Notes under the pieces: model-generated
Seen by the model: the letters and a program-made list of their open reading frames with translations, nothing else
Databases searched by the model: none
What the model was told of the DNA's origin: nothing
Program-made: the position numbers and the translations under genes
Assembly (NCBI GenBank): GCA_039184335.1
Contig: JBCDBD010000018.1
Location: forward strand, 1-64,000
Direction: 5' to 3'
DNA: 64,000 nucleotides
DNA from: JBCDBD01 sp039184335
GTDB lineage: Bacteria > Bacteroidota > Bacteroidia > Flavobacteriales > Flavobacteriaceae
Shown here: piece by piece, positions 34,142-43,561 of the stretch
Numbering within the stretch: the first letter of the stretch is position 1
Layout of the letters: each line of letters starts with the position of its first letter

Positions 34142-36991
34142 ATGAATACAGAGATGTTTGCCCTACGCCATATAGGTGTTACCCCAAAAGACTATGAGGC
34201 CATGTTTGAAGTCATTGGCGCAGCAGATATGGAACAACTTATCTATGAGACCATACCTGATGATATCACCTTGAAAAGGCCCCTAGAACTGCCTGAAGCC
34301 GTGAGCGAACATGAATTTTTGGCCCATTTGCAGGCATTGGGCAAGAAAAACAAGCTATTTAAAAGTTATATCGGTTTAGGATACCATGAAAGCTTGACTC
34401 CTTCTGTCATCAAACGAAATATTTTAGAGAACCCAGGGTGGTACACGGCCTATACCCCTTATCAAGCTGAAATAGCGCAGGGCCGGTTAGAAGCGTTGCT
34501 GAATTTTCAGACCATGGTCTGTGATTTGACCGCAATGGAAATTGCCAATGCATCCCTGTTGGACGAAAGTACAGCAGCAGCAGAGGCAATGACCATGTTA
34601 TTTGACGTACGCACAAGACAGCAAAAGAAAAATGGGATACTAAAGTTCTTTGTATCTGATGCGGTACTTCCCCAAACATTGAGCCTGTTACAGACTCGGG
34701 CCACTCCGCTAGGCATACAATTGGTTGTAGGAAACCACCAAGAATTTGAATTCCCTGAAACTTTCTTCGGAGCCCTATTGCAATATCCTGGCAAATACGG
34801 CCAGATACATGACTATGCCTATTTTGTGCAACAAGCACAGGGCAAAGCCATCAAGATAGCAGTAGCAGCAGATATTTTAAGCTTGTCCCTGCTCACTCCT
34901 CCTGGGGAATGGGGTGCTGATGTTGTGGTAGGCACTACCCAACGGTTTGGCATTCCTTTGGGTTACGGGGGGCCCCATGCCGCTTTTTTTGCCACTAAGG
35001 AAGAATACAAGAGAAACATCCCCGGGCGCATTATAGGGGTGACCAAAGATACCGATGGCAACCCGGCACTTCGAATGGCCTTGCAGACCAGGGAACAGCA
35101 CATCAAAAGGGATAAAGCTACATCCAACATCTGCACCGCCCAAGTGCTGTTAGCGGTGATGGCAGGTATGTATGCCGTGTACCATGGACCAAATGGATTA
35201 AGGTTCATTGCAAACGAAGTACATCGAAAAACAAGGGTTTTAAGTGCCCTTCTCAAAAATACAGGTGCACGACAAGTCAACACCAATTATTTCGATACCC
35301 TTCACCTTACCGTTGACGATGCCGCGACTGTAAAACAAAAAGCGGAAGAACGAAAAATCAACCTTCATTACATCGACGGTAAAAATTTGTCGATAGCCCT
35401 AAATGAAGCAACAACAACAGATGACATCAACCAATTGGTCTCCTGTTTCGATGGCACCATCAAAAACGGTGGGCAAACATCCCCTGATCTGGCCGAACCG
35501 GTCATAACAGGAAGCATTGAAAGAAAGTCTCCCTTTTTAGAACACGAGGTATTCAATTCGTATCATTCAGAAACAGAATTGATGCGCTATATCAAAAAAC
35601 TGGAACGAAAGGATCTCGCCCTCAACCACTCGATGATATCATTGGGCAGTTGTACCATGAAATTGAACGCAGCATCAGAAATGCTTCCGCTCAGTTGGGC
35701 CGAATGGGGCAACATACATCCCTTTGTCCCTATTGACCAAGCTCAAGGCTATCATATGATGTTATCGCAACTGGAAAACTACCTGACAACAATCACAGGT
35801 TTTGCAGCTACTTCATTACAGCCCAATTCAGGCGCGCAAGGAGAATATGCCGGTTTAATGACCATTAGGGCCTACCATGGATCAAATGGTGAAAGCCATA
35901 GAAACATCTGTATCATTCCGGCCTCTGCACACGGCACCAATCCAGCGTCAGCAGTCATGGCGGGAATGAAGGTCGTGGTCACCAAAACTGATGAAAAGGG
36001 AAATATCGATGTTGATGACCTGACCGAAAAAGTGGTGTTACATTCTGAAAACTTAGCTGCCCTTATGGTCACCTATCCCTCTACACATGGGGTATTTGAA
36101 TCTTCCATCAGAAAAATCACACAGTTGATCCATGACCATGGGGGTCAAGTTTATATGGACGGTGCCAATATGAATGCCCAGGTTGGGCTGACCAATCCTG
36201 CAACCATCGGTGCAGATGTCTGTCACCTCAACCTACACAAAACCTTTGCCATACCCCATGGTGGGGGCGGACCCGGGGTCGGGCCAATCTGTGTAGCTGC
36301 ACAATTGAAACCTTTTCTTCCTTCAAACCCCATCATTGAAACCGGGGGTGAACAAGGAATAACGGCCATCTCAGCGGCACCTTGGGGCAGCGCACTGGCC
36401 TGCTTGATCTCGTACGGATATATCAAGATGCTGGGGGGCGTCGGACTCACTGAAGCCACAAAGATCGCCATTTTAAACGCCAACTATATCAAAGATCGGC
36501 TGAAAGGTAAATTTGAAGTCCTATACACTGGGGAACGTGGCCGTGCAGCACATGAAATGATCATTGATTGTAGGCCTTTCAAGACCAATGGTATTGAGGT
36601 CACCGACATTGCAAAACGTTTGATGGACTACGGTTTTCATGCCCCTACGGTTTCGTTTCCCGTAGCAGGCACCATCATGGTCGAACCTACCGAAAGTGAA
36701 AGTCTCGCCGAACTGGATCGCTTCTGTGATGCCATGCTTTCCATAAGGGAGGAAATCGACGAAACATCGGCAAGCGACACCAACAATGTGCTGAAAAATG
36801 CACCCCATACACTACAAATGGTCACCAATGATGCATGGAACTTTCCGTACAGCAGGCAAAAGGCAGCATTTCCGCTACCTTTTGTCTCAGAAAATAAATT
36901 TTGGCCTACCATTAGACGGACCGATGAGGCTTATGGGGATCGTAATTTGATATGCACCTGCACACCGATTGAAGCATACGCAGAAAGATGA
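34142..36991 (+). CDS. gcvP: Glycine dehydrogenase (P-protein of the glycine cleavage system)
   Basis: A single-chain P-protein that decarboxylates glycine with pyridoxal phosphate and passes the aminomethyl group to GcvH lipoate. The frame opens at 34070, but ATG 34142 (MNTEMFALRHIGVTPKDYEAM) gives the normal 949 residues. The N-terminal half contains YTPYQAEIAQGRLEALLNFQ and GTTQRFGIPLGYGGPHAAFFA; the C-terminal half has NSGAQGEYAGL, AHGTNPASA and the PLP lysine in NLHKTFAIPHGGGGPGVGP. The usual Cys after HKTF is Ala here. GcvT and GcvH are not nearby. Confidence 0.96.
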   Translation: MNTEMFALRHIGVTPKDYEAMFEVIGAADMEQLIYETIPDDITLKRPLELPEAVSEHEFLAHLQALGKKNKLFKSYIGLGYHESLTPSVIKRNILENPGWYTAYTPYQAEIAQGRLEALLNFQTMVCDLTAMEIANASLLDESTAAAEAMTMLFDVRTRQQKKNGILKFFVSDAVLPQTLSLLQTRATPLGIQLVVGNHQEFEFPETFFGALLQYPGKYGQIHDYAYFVQQAQGKAIKIAVAADILSLSLLTPPGEWGADVVVGTTQRFGIPLGYGGPHAAFFATKEEYKRNIPGRIIGVTKDTDGNPALRMALQTREQHIKRDKATSNICTAQVLLAVMAGMYAVYHGPNGLRFIANEVHRKTRVLSALLKNTGARQVNTNYFDTLHLTVDDAATVKQKAEERKINLHYIDGKNLSIALNEATTTDDINQLVSCFDGTIKNGGQTSPDLAEPVITGSIERKSPFLEHEVFNSYHSETELMRYIKKLERKDLALNHSMISLGSCTMKLNAASEMLPLSWAEWGNIHPFVPIDQAQGYHMMLSQLENYLTTITGFAATSLQPNSGAQGEYAGLMTIRAYHGSNGESHRNICIIPASAHGTNPASAVMAGMKVVVTKTDEKGNIDVDDLTEKVVLHSENLAALMVTYPSTHGVFESSIRKITQLIHDHGGQVYMDGANMNAQVGLTNPATIGADVCHLNLHKTFAIPHGGGGPGVGPICVAAQLKPFLPSNPIIETGGEQGITAISAAPWGSALACLISYGYIKMLGGVGLTEATKIAILNANYIKDRLKGKFEVLYTGERGRAAHEMIIDCRPFKTNGIEVTDIAKRLMDYGFHAPTVSFPVAGTIMVEPTESESLAELDRFCDAMLSIREEIDETSASDTNNVLKNAPHTLQMVTNDAWNFPYSRQKAAFPLPFVSENKFWPTIRRTDEAYGDRNLICTCTPIEAYAER

Positions 36992-37014
36992 TAAACCTAT
37001 TGCTTACAAGGGTT

Positions 37015-37037
37015 TGGATAGCTTATCCATCTTTTTT
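37015..37037 (+). terminator. Weak terminator-like hairpin after gcvP
   Basis: A six-base stem (TGGATA with TATCCA) with a GCT loop is followed by TCTTTTTT. The stem is short and AT-rich, so function is uncertain. Confidence 0.35.
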
Positions 37038-37078
37038 CAAGAAATTGCCCAAGTAGGTTTGCTATAGTATTGGACATC

Positions 37079-37112
37079 ATACCATTTGTTATGCATGCAT
37101 AACAAATGGTAT
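37079..37112. repeat. Perfect 34-base palindrome between gcvP and the KAS III gene
   Basis: The two 17-base arms (left arm ATACCATTTGTTATGCA) are exact reverse complements and meet without a spacer. It sits 87 bases after gcvP and 34 bases before the KAS III start. It is not followed by a T run, so it is more like an operator for a dimeric protein or a cruciform site than a classic terminator. Confidence 0.9.
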
Positions 37113-37146
37113 TCTTTGTGCTACTTTACAGCGAAATTCACTTTTA

Positions 37147-38205
37147 ATGAAGATAGGGATAACAGGTACGGGGAGTCATTTGCCATCAATCGTAACCAAG
37201 AATGATGCTTTTTTAGAACATGAGTTTCTTGAGCAGGACGGATCTTCGTTTGCGATACAAAACAAGACCATCATTGAAAAATTTCAATCGATTACTGGTA
37301 TTGCGGAACGACGATACGCCAAACCCGGCATCAATACTTCAGATCTTGGACTGCTAGCAGCAGAAAGTGCCCTTACAGACGCGGGCATTGACCGTGAAGA
37401 CCTGGATTACATCATTTTTGCCCACAATTTTGGGGATGTCGCCCATGGAAAAATTCAAGGCGACACGCTGCCCAGTCTGGCAACCAGGGTCAAGCACCAA
37501 TTGCGGATCAAGAATACGGCCTGTGTGGCCTATGACGTCATTTTTGGGTGCCCAGGATGGGTAGAAGGGGTAATACAGGCCATGGCCTTTATCAAGAGTG
37601 GTATGGCCAAGAAATGCTTGGTCATTGGTGGCGAGACCTTATCACGGATTGTAGACGGCCATGATCGCGACAGCATGATCTATTCAGATGGTGCAGGGGC
37701 AGCAGTCATTGAGGCCAATCCTGCGTCAGGTGAAATTTTAAGCCATATCACGGCCACCCATGCCAATGGGGAGGCGTACTACCTTTTTTTTGATAAGACC
37801 TACAACCAAGACGGTTGTCCTGATACGCGCTATATTAAAATGCACGGCCGTAAAATCTATGAATTTGCGTGTACCCATGTACCAAAGGCGATGGCATCAT
37901 GCCTTGAGGATAGCGGCGTTTCCATCGATGACGTGAAGAAGATATTCATACACCAGGCCAATGAAAAAATGGATGAGGCCATTGTCAAACGATTCTACAG
38001 GCACTATGGAAAAACCGTTCCTGCGCATGTGATGCCCATGATCATCAAGCATATGGGCAACAATTCAGTGGCGACTATCCCCATATTGCTTGACCAAGTC
38101 GCAAAGGGCGAGGTAGCCCACCAAAACCTTGAAAAAGGGGATATCGTCTTGTTTGCAAGTGTTGGTGCAGGTATGAACATCAATGCCATGGTATACCGCT
38201 ATTGA
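37147..38205 (+). CDS. 3-oxoacyl-ACP synthase III (KAS III) family protein
   Basis: A 352-residue thiolase-fold condensing enzyme of the FabH-like branch found in Bacteroidota. The catalytic triad is Cys135 (YDVIFGCPGW), His269 (FIHQANEKMD) and Asn305 (MGNNSVAT). The start MKIGITGTGSHLPS and ITGIAERRYA are typical. The end, ALFASVGAGMNINAMVYRY-like, closes the fold. It joins an acyl-CoA or acyl starter to malonyl-ACP; as core fatty-acid synthesis usually uses a different FabH copy, this may serve a specialised lipid pathway. The start is preceded by the 34-base palindrome. Confidence 0.93.
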   Translation: MKIGITGTGSHLPSIVTKNDAFLEHEFLEQDGSSFAIQNKTIIEKFQSITGIAERRYAKPGINTSDLGLLAAESALTDAGIDREDLDYIIFAHNFGDVAHGKIQGDTLPSLATRVKHQLRIKNTACVAYDVIFGCPGWVEGVIQAMAFIKSGMAKKCLVIGGETLSRIVDGHDRDSMIYSDGAGAAVIEANPASGEILSHITATHANGEAYYLFFDKTYNQDGCPDTRYIKMHGRKIYEFACTHVPKAMASCLEDSGVSIDDVKKIFIHQANEKMDEAIVKRFYRHYGKTVPAHVMPMIIKHMGNNSVATIPILLDQVAKGEVAHQNLEKGDIVLFASVGAGMNINAMVYRY

Positions 38206-38332
38206 TCGCCACATAAAAATACAGGTGTAGCGACCGGCCTCCATAAAAGCCATCTAGACTTCAGGATCAAGAGATGAAAATTTCAAATACGTACTTTTTT
38301 TTGATAGTAATGGGCAATAGCTGTGATTTGTA

Positions 38333-38356
38333 GTTTCTTTTTTGGAATTTTACCCG
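38333..38356 (+). promoter_or_regulatory. Shared leader element, copy 1
   Basis: The leader GTTTCTTTTTTTGGAATTTT just before the methyltransferase ATG recurs almost unchanged before the glycosyltransferase at 39019. It may be a common promoter or a leader with a translational role. Confidence 0.4.
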
Positions 38357-38881
38357 ATGTATGAAAATAATTTTCCAAACAAACGCTACCGTCACACCCT
38401 TCATTTTTTGCAAAAGCATATTGGTACTGAAGAGACCATCTTAGACTTGGGTGTTCAAAATCCCTTTTCTGAAATCATGTCGGCCAAAGGTTATCGCGTA
38501 CAGAACACCCATGGAGAAGACCTGGACCTCGATTTTGCAATCGTCAAGAATTCGGATGCCCAGGTCATTACCGCTTTTGAAATCTTTGAACATTTGGTAG
38601 CCCCGTTCAATGTACTTCGGGAAATCAAGGCAACAAAACTGGTGGCAAGCATCCCCCTGCGTTTGTGGTTCGCTACAGCCTACAAGAGCAAGACCGACCC
38701 GTGGGACCGTCACTACCACGAGTTTGAAGATTGGCAATTTGACTGGTTGTTGGATAAAGCAGGTTGGGCCATTAAAGACCGTGCCAAATGGACAAATCCG
38801 GTAAAAAAGATGGGTATCCGCCCCTTATTGCGCCAGTTTACCGACCGTTACTACATCGTATATGCCGAACGGCATGCGTAA
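38357..38881 (+). CDS. Class I SAM-dependent methyltransferase-like protein
   Basis: A 174-residue protein with a reduced methyltransferase fold. TILDLGVQNPFSEIM corresponds to SAM-binding motif I, AQVITAFEIFEHLVAPFNVLREIKATK to motif IV and the following helix, and RHYHEFEDWQFDWLLDKAGW to the later substrate region. The motif I Gly signature is weak (DLGVQNP rather than DxGxGxG). ATG at 38357 (MYENNFPNKRYRHTL) is chosen over TTG at 38342. It is followed by a glycosyltransferase with a similar leader sequence, suggesting a shared role in surface polymer or lipid modification. Confidence 0.8.
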   Translation: MYENNFPNKRYRHTLHFLQKHIGTEETILDLGVQNPFSEIMSAKGYRVQNTHGEDLDLDFAIVKNSDAQVITAFEIFEHLVAPFNVLREIKATKLVASIPLRLWFATAYKSKTDPWDRHYHEFEDWQFDWLLDKAGWAIKDRAKWTNPVKKMGIRPLLRQFTDRYYIVYAERHA

Positions 38882-39018
38882 AGACTTGTTTTTTCAGACC
38901 TGTCTGATGCTGGCGAACAGGTGCGAAAAATCCAATTGACCACATAGATGAAGCGTCAGTCGTATATGGGATTTTCCGCTTTTCCCGAAGTGTCCCTTTG
39001 TTTTGATTGGGATATACG

Positions 39019-39042
39019 GTTTCTTTTTTAGAATTTTAACCC
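39019..39042 (+). promoter_or_regulatory. Shared leader element, copy 2
   Basis: The leader GTTTCTTTTTTAGAATTTTA before the glycosyltransferase start resembles the one at 38333, differing by a base or two and one small indel. Confidence 0.4.
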
Positions 39043-39900
39043 ATGCGTATAGGCATTATCATACCGGCCCATAACGAAGCACTCTACTTGAAGGACTGTT
39101 TAGAGACTTTTGTTGCACAAAGCAGGGTACCCCATGAGCTTATTGTGGTCGATGACAATTCCAGCGACAATACCTTTGCCATTGCCAATTCCTATGCCAA
39201 AGAACACAACTGGATCAAGGTGCTTCAGCGAAGGTCATCAAACGAGCACATTCCTGGAAAAAAGGTGGTGGACACCTTTAACTTTGGGTTGCAGCATGCC
39301 GCAGACCATGAACTGATAGGAAAATTCGATGCTGATATCCTGCTCCCTAAAAATTATTTTGAAGCGGTATGCCATCACTTTCAACACCTTCCTAATTTGG
39401 GTTTGTGTTCCGGCCTGCTCTATATCAAAAAAGATAACGAATGGGTATACGAGAACATTGCCGATATTACCCACGTGCGTGGCCCCATAAAGCTTTACCG
39501 AAAGGCCTGTCTTGAAAAAATGGACGGACTGCGACCTAGCATCGGGTGGGATACGGTCGATACCCTACTAGCCCAATACCATGGTTTTGAAATATTGACC
39601 GATCCGTACTTAAAAGTAAGGCACCTGAGACCCACTGGTATGGGGTACCGCACCCAAAACCATCGTGCCAAGGGTGAAGCCCTCTATAAAATGCGCTATG
39701 GGCTGGTTTTGGCAAAAATTGCCGCTTTCAAAATGGCTTGGCAGGCCAAAAGTGTGATTATGTATGTTCAACTGGTTTTGGGTTATCTCAGTGCAACAAT
39801 ACATCGCGTTCCACGATTGGTCACCAAAGAAGAAGGGACTTTTATCAGAAGCCTTCGATGGAAAGGTGTTAGGGCCAAACTATCGAAAAGGTATCGGTGA
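39043..39900 (+). CDS. GT-A family 2 glycosyltransferase
   Basis: A 285-residue inverting glycosyltransferase. The nucleotide-sugar fold starts IGIIIPAHNEALYLKDCLETFVAQS; VDDNSSDNTFAIA and the DxD in GKFDADILLPKNYFEA bind the nucleotide and metal; GWDTVDTLLAQYHGFEI supplies the usual acceptor-side Asp. It has a hydrophobic region near residue 235-260 (FKMAWQAKSVIMYVQLVLGYLSATIH) that may associate with the membrane. Its sugar donor and acceptor cannot be read from sequence. It is probably functionally tied to the methyltransferase and KAS III genes upstream. Confidence 0.9.
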   Translation: MRIGIIIPAHNEALYLKDCLETFVAQSRVPHELIVVDDNSSDNTFAIANSYAKEHNWIKVLQRRSSNEHIPGKKVVDTFNFGLQHAADHELIGKFDADILLPKNYFEAVCHHFQHLPNLGLCSGLLYIKKDNEWVYENIADITHVRGPIKLYRKACLEKMDGLRPSIGWDTVDTLLAQYHGFEILTDPYLKVRHLRPTGMGYRTQNHRAKGEALYKMRYGLVLAKIAAFKMAWQAKSVIMYVQLVLGYLSATIHRVPRLVTKEEGTFIRSLRWKGVRAKLSKRYR

Positions 39901-39994
39901 CATTTTATAAAGTATTACCTACAATAAAAATATGTATGCCTGCTATGTATCTATCGTTTTATTTTTAATTTGAATAAAGCTATCTTGTTTATCT

Positions 39995-41524
39995 ATGGAA
40001 CAAAAAATTTGGTATTGCTCGTATGGTTCAAATTTATCATTCGAAAGATTTAAACTTTACCTTTTTGGAGGAGTTTCCCCAATAGTCGATAAAATTTATA
40101 GCGGTTGTACTCAAAAAGCCAAGCCTGAAAAAGATGAGTTTTTTGAAATTCCTTTTGAGCTTTATTTTTCTAAGAAAGTAAGTTTCTGGGATAACGGCGG
40201 AGTTGCTTTCATAAAGGATATTGCCAATGAAAAAATAACTACTCGCAGTAGAATTTATTTGATATCCAAACAACAGTTTGAGGAAGTGGTTGAGCAAGAA
40301 AACAACCATTTTGCAAATTCAAGGAATTTTTCATTAAACCTTGAAGAACTTAAAAAAAATGGATATATTCTTCTTGGCAATGAAAAAGAAAACCAATACT
40401 ATGGAAAAGTAATCCTTGCTGGCTTCAAAGATGGTTTTCCAATAATAACGTTTACCGCAAAATGGTCTTCTACCGATATAGTATACAATAGACCCAGTGA
40501 AAGGTATTTGAAAACAATAATTACTGGATTAAGCGAATCCCAAACCATCACTAAAGAAGAAATTTTCAGCTACCTATCTTCCATAAAAGGTATAAAAGAG
40601 TTTTACTCCGAGAATAGTTTGAACTCAATTATTGACGAGGTATATTACAAGAAACCGAAACTACTCCGTATACAAGGGACTACCAATATCAAAAGGAACG
40701 GTCAATACTGGGTTCAGCTTCCCAAAAACATATTTGGAAATGGCAAATGGAACAATCCAAATTTCTGTCTTCTGACTCGAATGGACAGACTAGCAGAAGT
40801 AAAAGCAAAAATTGAATATCTCGAAAGAGATGAGATAGGTGATAATGTCATTAATATGGACATGAAATACCGATGCGCCTTATCCCTTTCAAAAGGGGAG
40901 CAAGTGCTTGTCAAACCTATACGTGAAACCGACAATGTCTATATCAAAAACAAAACAACCTTTTTTAGGCACATTTTAAATAAAATACTTGGAGCCCAAA
41001 CCAACATTGTAAGAGTAAATAGAACTACATATAACGACATGGAGGTAGATATTTGTCGAATTACAAAAGAGAGCATGAATATAATCGGTGTAGAACATGG
41101 AGATTTTGTAATAATTGAATCTGCATATGGCAGAGCTAGGGTCAGAGCATTGGAAATGACTGATTTTATAATCAATGAAATGAACGAAAGAAGAAAGTTT
41201 AATAAAAATGCTGACTTTGATTGTGGAGAAATATTGGATGTAAAAGGAGTTGAAGAAAATCTAGCGGATTTACGGCCAATACTAATTGATTTTGATTTAA
41301 GACTTAAACTACAGGTCAACCAATGTGCTCCTATACAGATTAGACGCAGTCTTCTTCATGAGGTTAGAAAAAAACTGCATTTTGTATCCACCCCTATAGT
41401 TTTAACAATTCTTTCATCAGTTGTATCATTCAATTATTTTGATGAGTTAGGAAAAACCTTAATATTGGTTATTGGAGGCATAATACTTGTCTTGTTGGCT
41501 TTTATTCCAGTGAAAAGAATTTAA
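39995..41524 (+). CDS. GGCT-like protein with C-terminal membrane anchor, function unknown
   Basis: A 509-residue orphan. Residues 1-about 190 begin WYCSYGSNLSFERFKLYLFGG and continue GCTQKAKP, KKVSFWDNGGVAFI, RIYLISKQQFEEVV, a pattern of the gamma-glutamylcyclotransferase-like (BtrG/AIG2) fold. The middle (about 330-440) contains RITKESMNIIGVEHGDFVII...ARVRALEM, which reads like a double-psi beta-barrel resembling the Cdc48 N-domain. Two hydrophobic segments at about 463-480 and 487-505 anchor the C-terminus. The gene is distinctly AT-rich against its neighbours and stands alone, suggesting horizontal gain. Both domain calls are by eye; the combination is unusual. Confidence 0.65.
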   Translation: MEQKIWYCSYGSNLSFERFKLYLFGGVSPIVDKIYSGCTQKAKPEKDEFFEIPFELYFSKKVSFWDNGGVAFIKDIANEKITTRSRIYLISKQQFEEVVEQENNHFANSRNFSLNLEELKKNGYILLGNEKENQYYGKVILAGFKDGFPIITFTAKWSSTDIVYNRPSERYLKTIITGLSESQTITKEEIFSYLSSIKGIKEFYSENSLNSIIDEVYYKKPKLLRIQGTTNIKRNGQYWVQLPKNIFGNGKWNNPNFCLLTRMDRLAEVKAKIEYLERDEIGDNVINMDMKYRCALSLSKGEQVLVKPIRETDNVYIKNKTTFFRHILNKILGAQTNIVRVNRTTYNDMEVDICRITKESMNIIGVEHGDFVIIESAYGRARVRALEMTDFIINEMNERRKFNKNADFDCGEILDVKGVEENLADLRPILIDFDLRLKLQVNQCAPIQIRRSLLHEVRKKLHFVSTPIVLTILSSVVSFNYFDELGKTLILVIGGIILVLLAFIPVKRI

Positions 41525-41690
41525 ATAGATTAAAACTACGTTCAACATAGGCTATAATTTCTCTTTACCTAAGAACATAATAAAATATATTTAGCATTAA
41601 ATGTGGTTTTATTTCCTAGCTTGGACTTACTCACATAAATTTCAAGACAACATCATAGCGAAGACCTGACGAAAAGCATCATTTTAAACC

Positions 41691-42800
41691 ATGAAAAAGG
41701 AGTCTTTTTTACAACTCAATTTTATAGCTACACCTTTTAAGTATTGGTGGGGGTATATCGGCTTTTTTTTAGTCGTGGGCTTCTTTTTGGGCCTAAACAA
41801 TAAGATTTACTTTTCGTATATCGAAAAAGAGGTCTCTTTGTTTGAGCTTACCTGGCCAGAAGTGTTGGAATGGTCAATATGGGGTGTGTTTTGTCCGTTT
41901 ATCATAGCACTAGCCAAAAAATACCCAAAACAATCATCGGGTTGGCTTTCTAAGGTCAAGTTCCATTTTCCCATTGGAATCATAATCTCCTTATTGCATT
42001 CTGTCATCTATTCCTATTTGAGACATGCCATTGAAGTAGCATTGGACGATGAATTTATTTGGTCATTCTCTAAAAACTTTATGAATAGGCTGTACAATTT
42101 TCAGGTGCCCTTAATGTTGTATTGCAGCATTGTTGGAATGACATATGCCGTTAGCTACTACCAGCAATTCAAGGATGAAGCATTAAAGGCCGCAGAGATC
42201 CAACAAAAATTGGCACAGGCAGAGCTGTTGGCCTTAAAAAAGCAATTGCACCCACACTTTCTTTTTAATACGCTACATGCCATATCTTCTTTGATGCACA
42301 AAGACATTGGTGCTGCGGACAAGATGATTGCACGGCTCAGCAATCTTTTACGGGCCACTTTAGAAAATACCGGTGTTCAAGAGGTGACGTTAAAGCAAGA
42401 AATGGAGATTTTGAAGGTGTATCTTGAAATAGAACAGATCCGGTTTCAAGATCGATTGGAAGTGGCCATACAGGTCGACCCCGAAATTTATGACAAAAAA
42501 GTGCCTAACCTTATTTTACAGCCCATCGTGGAAAATGCCATTCGATATGGAGTGGCCCCATTTACAAAACCAGGTAAAATAGCGGTAGCCGCCAATCAGG
42601 CAAATGGTCATATCGAATTAAAGGTCTCCGATAATGGTAATGGAATGCCAAGCACCAACGAAGCTGATATTAAAGAAGGAATTGGGTTAAAAAATACCCG
42701 GATGCGGTTGCAACAATTGTACGGGGAAAAAGGTCAATTGATATTGACCAACATAGGCCAAAACCAAGGCCTTGAAGTAAAAATCTTGATTCCGGCATGA
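41691..42800 (+). CDS. LytS-type sensor histidine kinase preceding the hydrolase/propeller array
   Basis: A 369-residue membrane sensor kinase with four N-terminal hydrophobic segments (about 17-165), a short coiled coil (DEALKAAEIQQKLAQAELLALKKQL), the phospho-acceptor in LHPHFLFNTLHAISSLM, N box LILQPIVENAIRYGV and G box KVSDNGNGMPSTNEADIKEGIGLKNTRMRL. No extracytoplasmic domain is visible. It overlaps its LytTR regulator by four bases (ATGA). The pair lies directly upstream of the propeller/hydrolase array and is a good candidate for its controller. Confidence 0.94.
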   Translation: MKKESFLQLNFIATPFKYWWGYIGFFLVVGFFLGLNNKIYFSYIEKEVSLFELTWPEVLEWSIWGVFCPFIIALAKKYPKQSSGWLSKVKFHFPIGIIISLLHSVIYSYLRHAIEVALDDEFIWSFSKNFMNRLYNFQVPLMLYCSIVGMTYAVSYYQQFKDEALKAAEIQQKLAQAELLALKKQLHPHFLFNTLHAISSLMHKDIGAADKMIARLSNLLRATLENTGVQEVTLKQEMEILKVYLEIEQIRFQDRLEVAIQVDPEIYDKKVPNLILQPIVENAIRYGVAPFTKPGKIAVAANQANGHIELKVSDNGNGMPSTNEADIKEGIGLKNTRMRLQQLYGEKGQLILTNIGQNQGLEVKILIPA

Positions 42801-43561
42801 ATACCATCAAAACCCTCATCGTCGATGATGAAGTACTGGCCAGGGAAAAATTAGCCCTCTTTTTACAAGAAGAGAATGACTTTGAGATCGTGGGGCAATG
42901 TACCAACGGCATCGAAGTATTGAAGATGCTGGATCAGGCATATCCAGATTTACTGTTTCTTGACATCCAAATGCCTGAAATGGATGGAATGGAGCTCTTG
43001 AGAAACATCGATGTACAAAAAATACCTTGTATCATCTTGGTCACTGCGTATGACAATTATGCCATTAAAGCCTTTGAATACCACGCCCTTGATTACCTAC
43101 TAAAACCCTTCGACAGAGAGCGGTTTTTGATGACCATTAAGAGAATTCGCGAACAAATGCTGCTGTATGGAAAAGAAGGTCACAATACACAATTGCTGAG
43201 CTACCTCAAAGCCTCACTCCCCAATCAAAAATATATGGAAAAAGTTGTGGTAAAAGATGGGGGTAAAATATTTTTTGTGAAGACCAAAGATATTGAATGG
43301 GTCGAATCAGCAGGCAATTATTTAAAACTGCATGTAGGCAAATCTGTTCATATGATACGGGAAACCATGAATGCTTTTGAAAAAAAATTAAATCCACAGG
43401 TGTTTGTAAGGGTCCATCGCTCTTCTTTGATAAATATAGATACTATCCATAATCTTGAAAGCTGGGGAAACACCGAGTTTACCATCACCTTGACTTCTGG
43501 CGATAAAGTGCAATCGGGCAGAAGTTACTATACCGCTATCCGCCAAAAATTACAGTTGTAG
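42797..43561 (+). CDS. LytTR-family response regulator
   Basis: A 254-residue regulator with a receiver domain (DDEVLAREKLALFL; phospho-acceptor Asp in LLFLDIQMPEMDG; Lys in LLKPFDRERF) and a C-terminal LytTR DNA-binding domain (KDIEWVESAGNYLKLHVGKSVHMIRETMNAFEKKL, FVRVHRSSLINIDTIHNLESWGNTEFTITLTSGD). It is coupled to the kinase by an ATGA overlap. The first array gene starts 222 bases downstream on the same strand. LytTR proteins bind paired direct repeats; I could not identify such repeats with confidence. Confidence 0.94.
   Translation: MNTIKTLIVDDEVLAREKLALFLQEENDFEIVGQCTNGIEVLKMLDQAYPDLLFLDIQMPEMDGMELLRNIDVQKIPCIILVTAYDNYAIKAFEYHALDYLLKPFDRERFLMTIKRIREQMLLYGKEGHNTQLLSYLKASLPNQKYMEKVVVKDGGKIFFVKTKDIEWVESAGNYLKLHVGKSVHMIRETMNAFEKKLNPQVFVRVHRSSLINIDTIHNLESWGNTEFTITLTSGDKVQSGRSYYTAIRQKLQL

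Noticed and set aside
34963..35286. Open frames antisense to gcvP
   Set aside because: Shadow frames of a long, well-conserved coding region.
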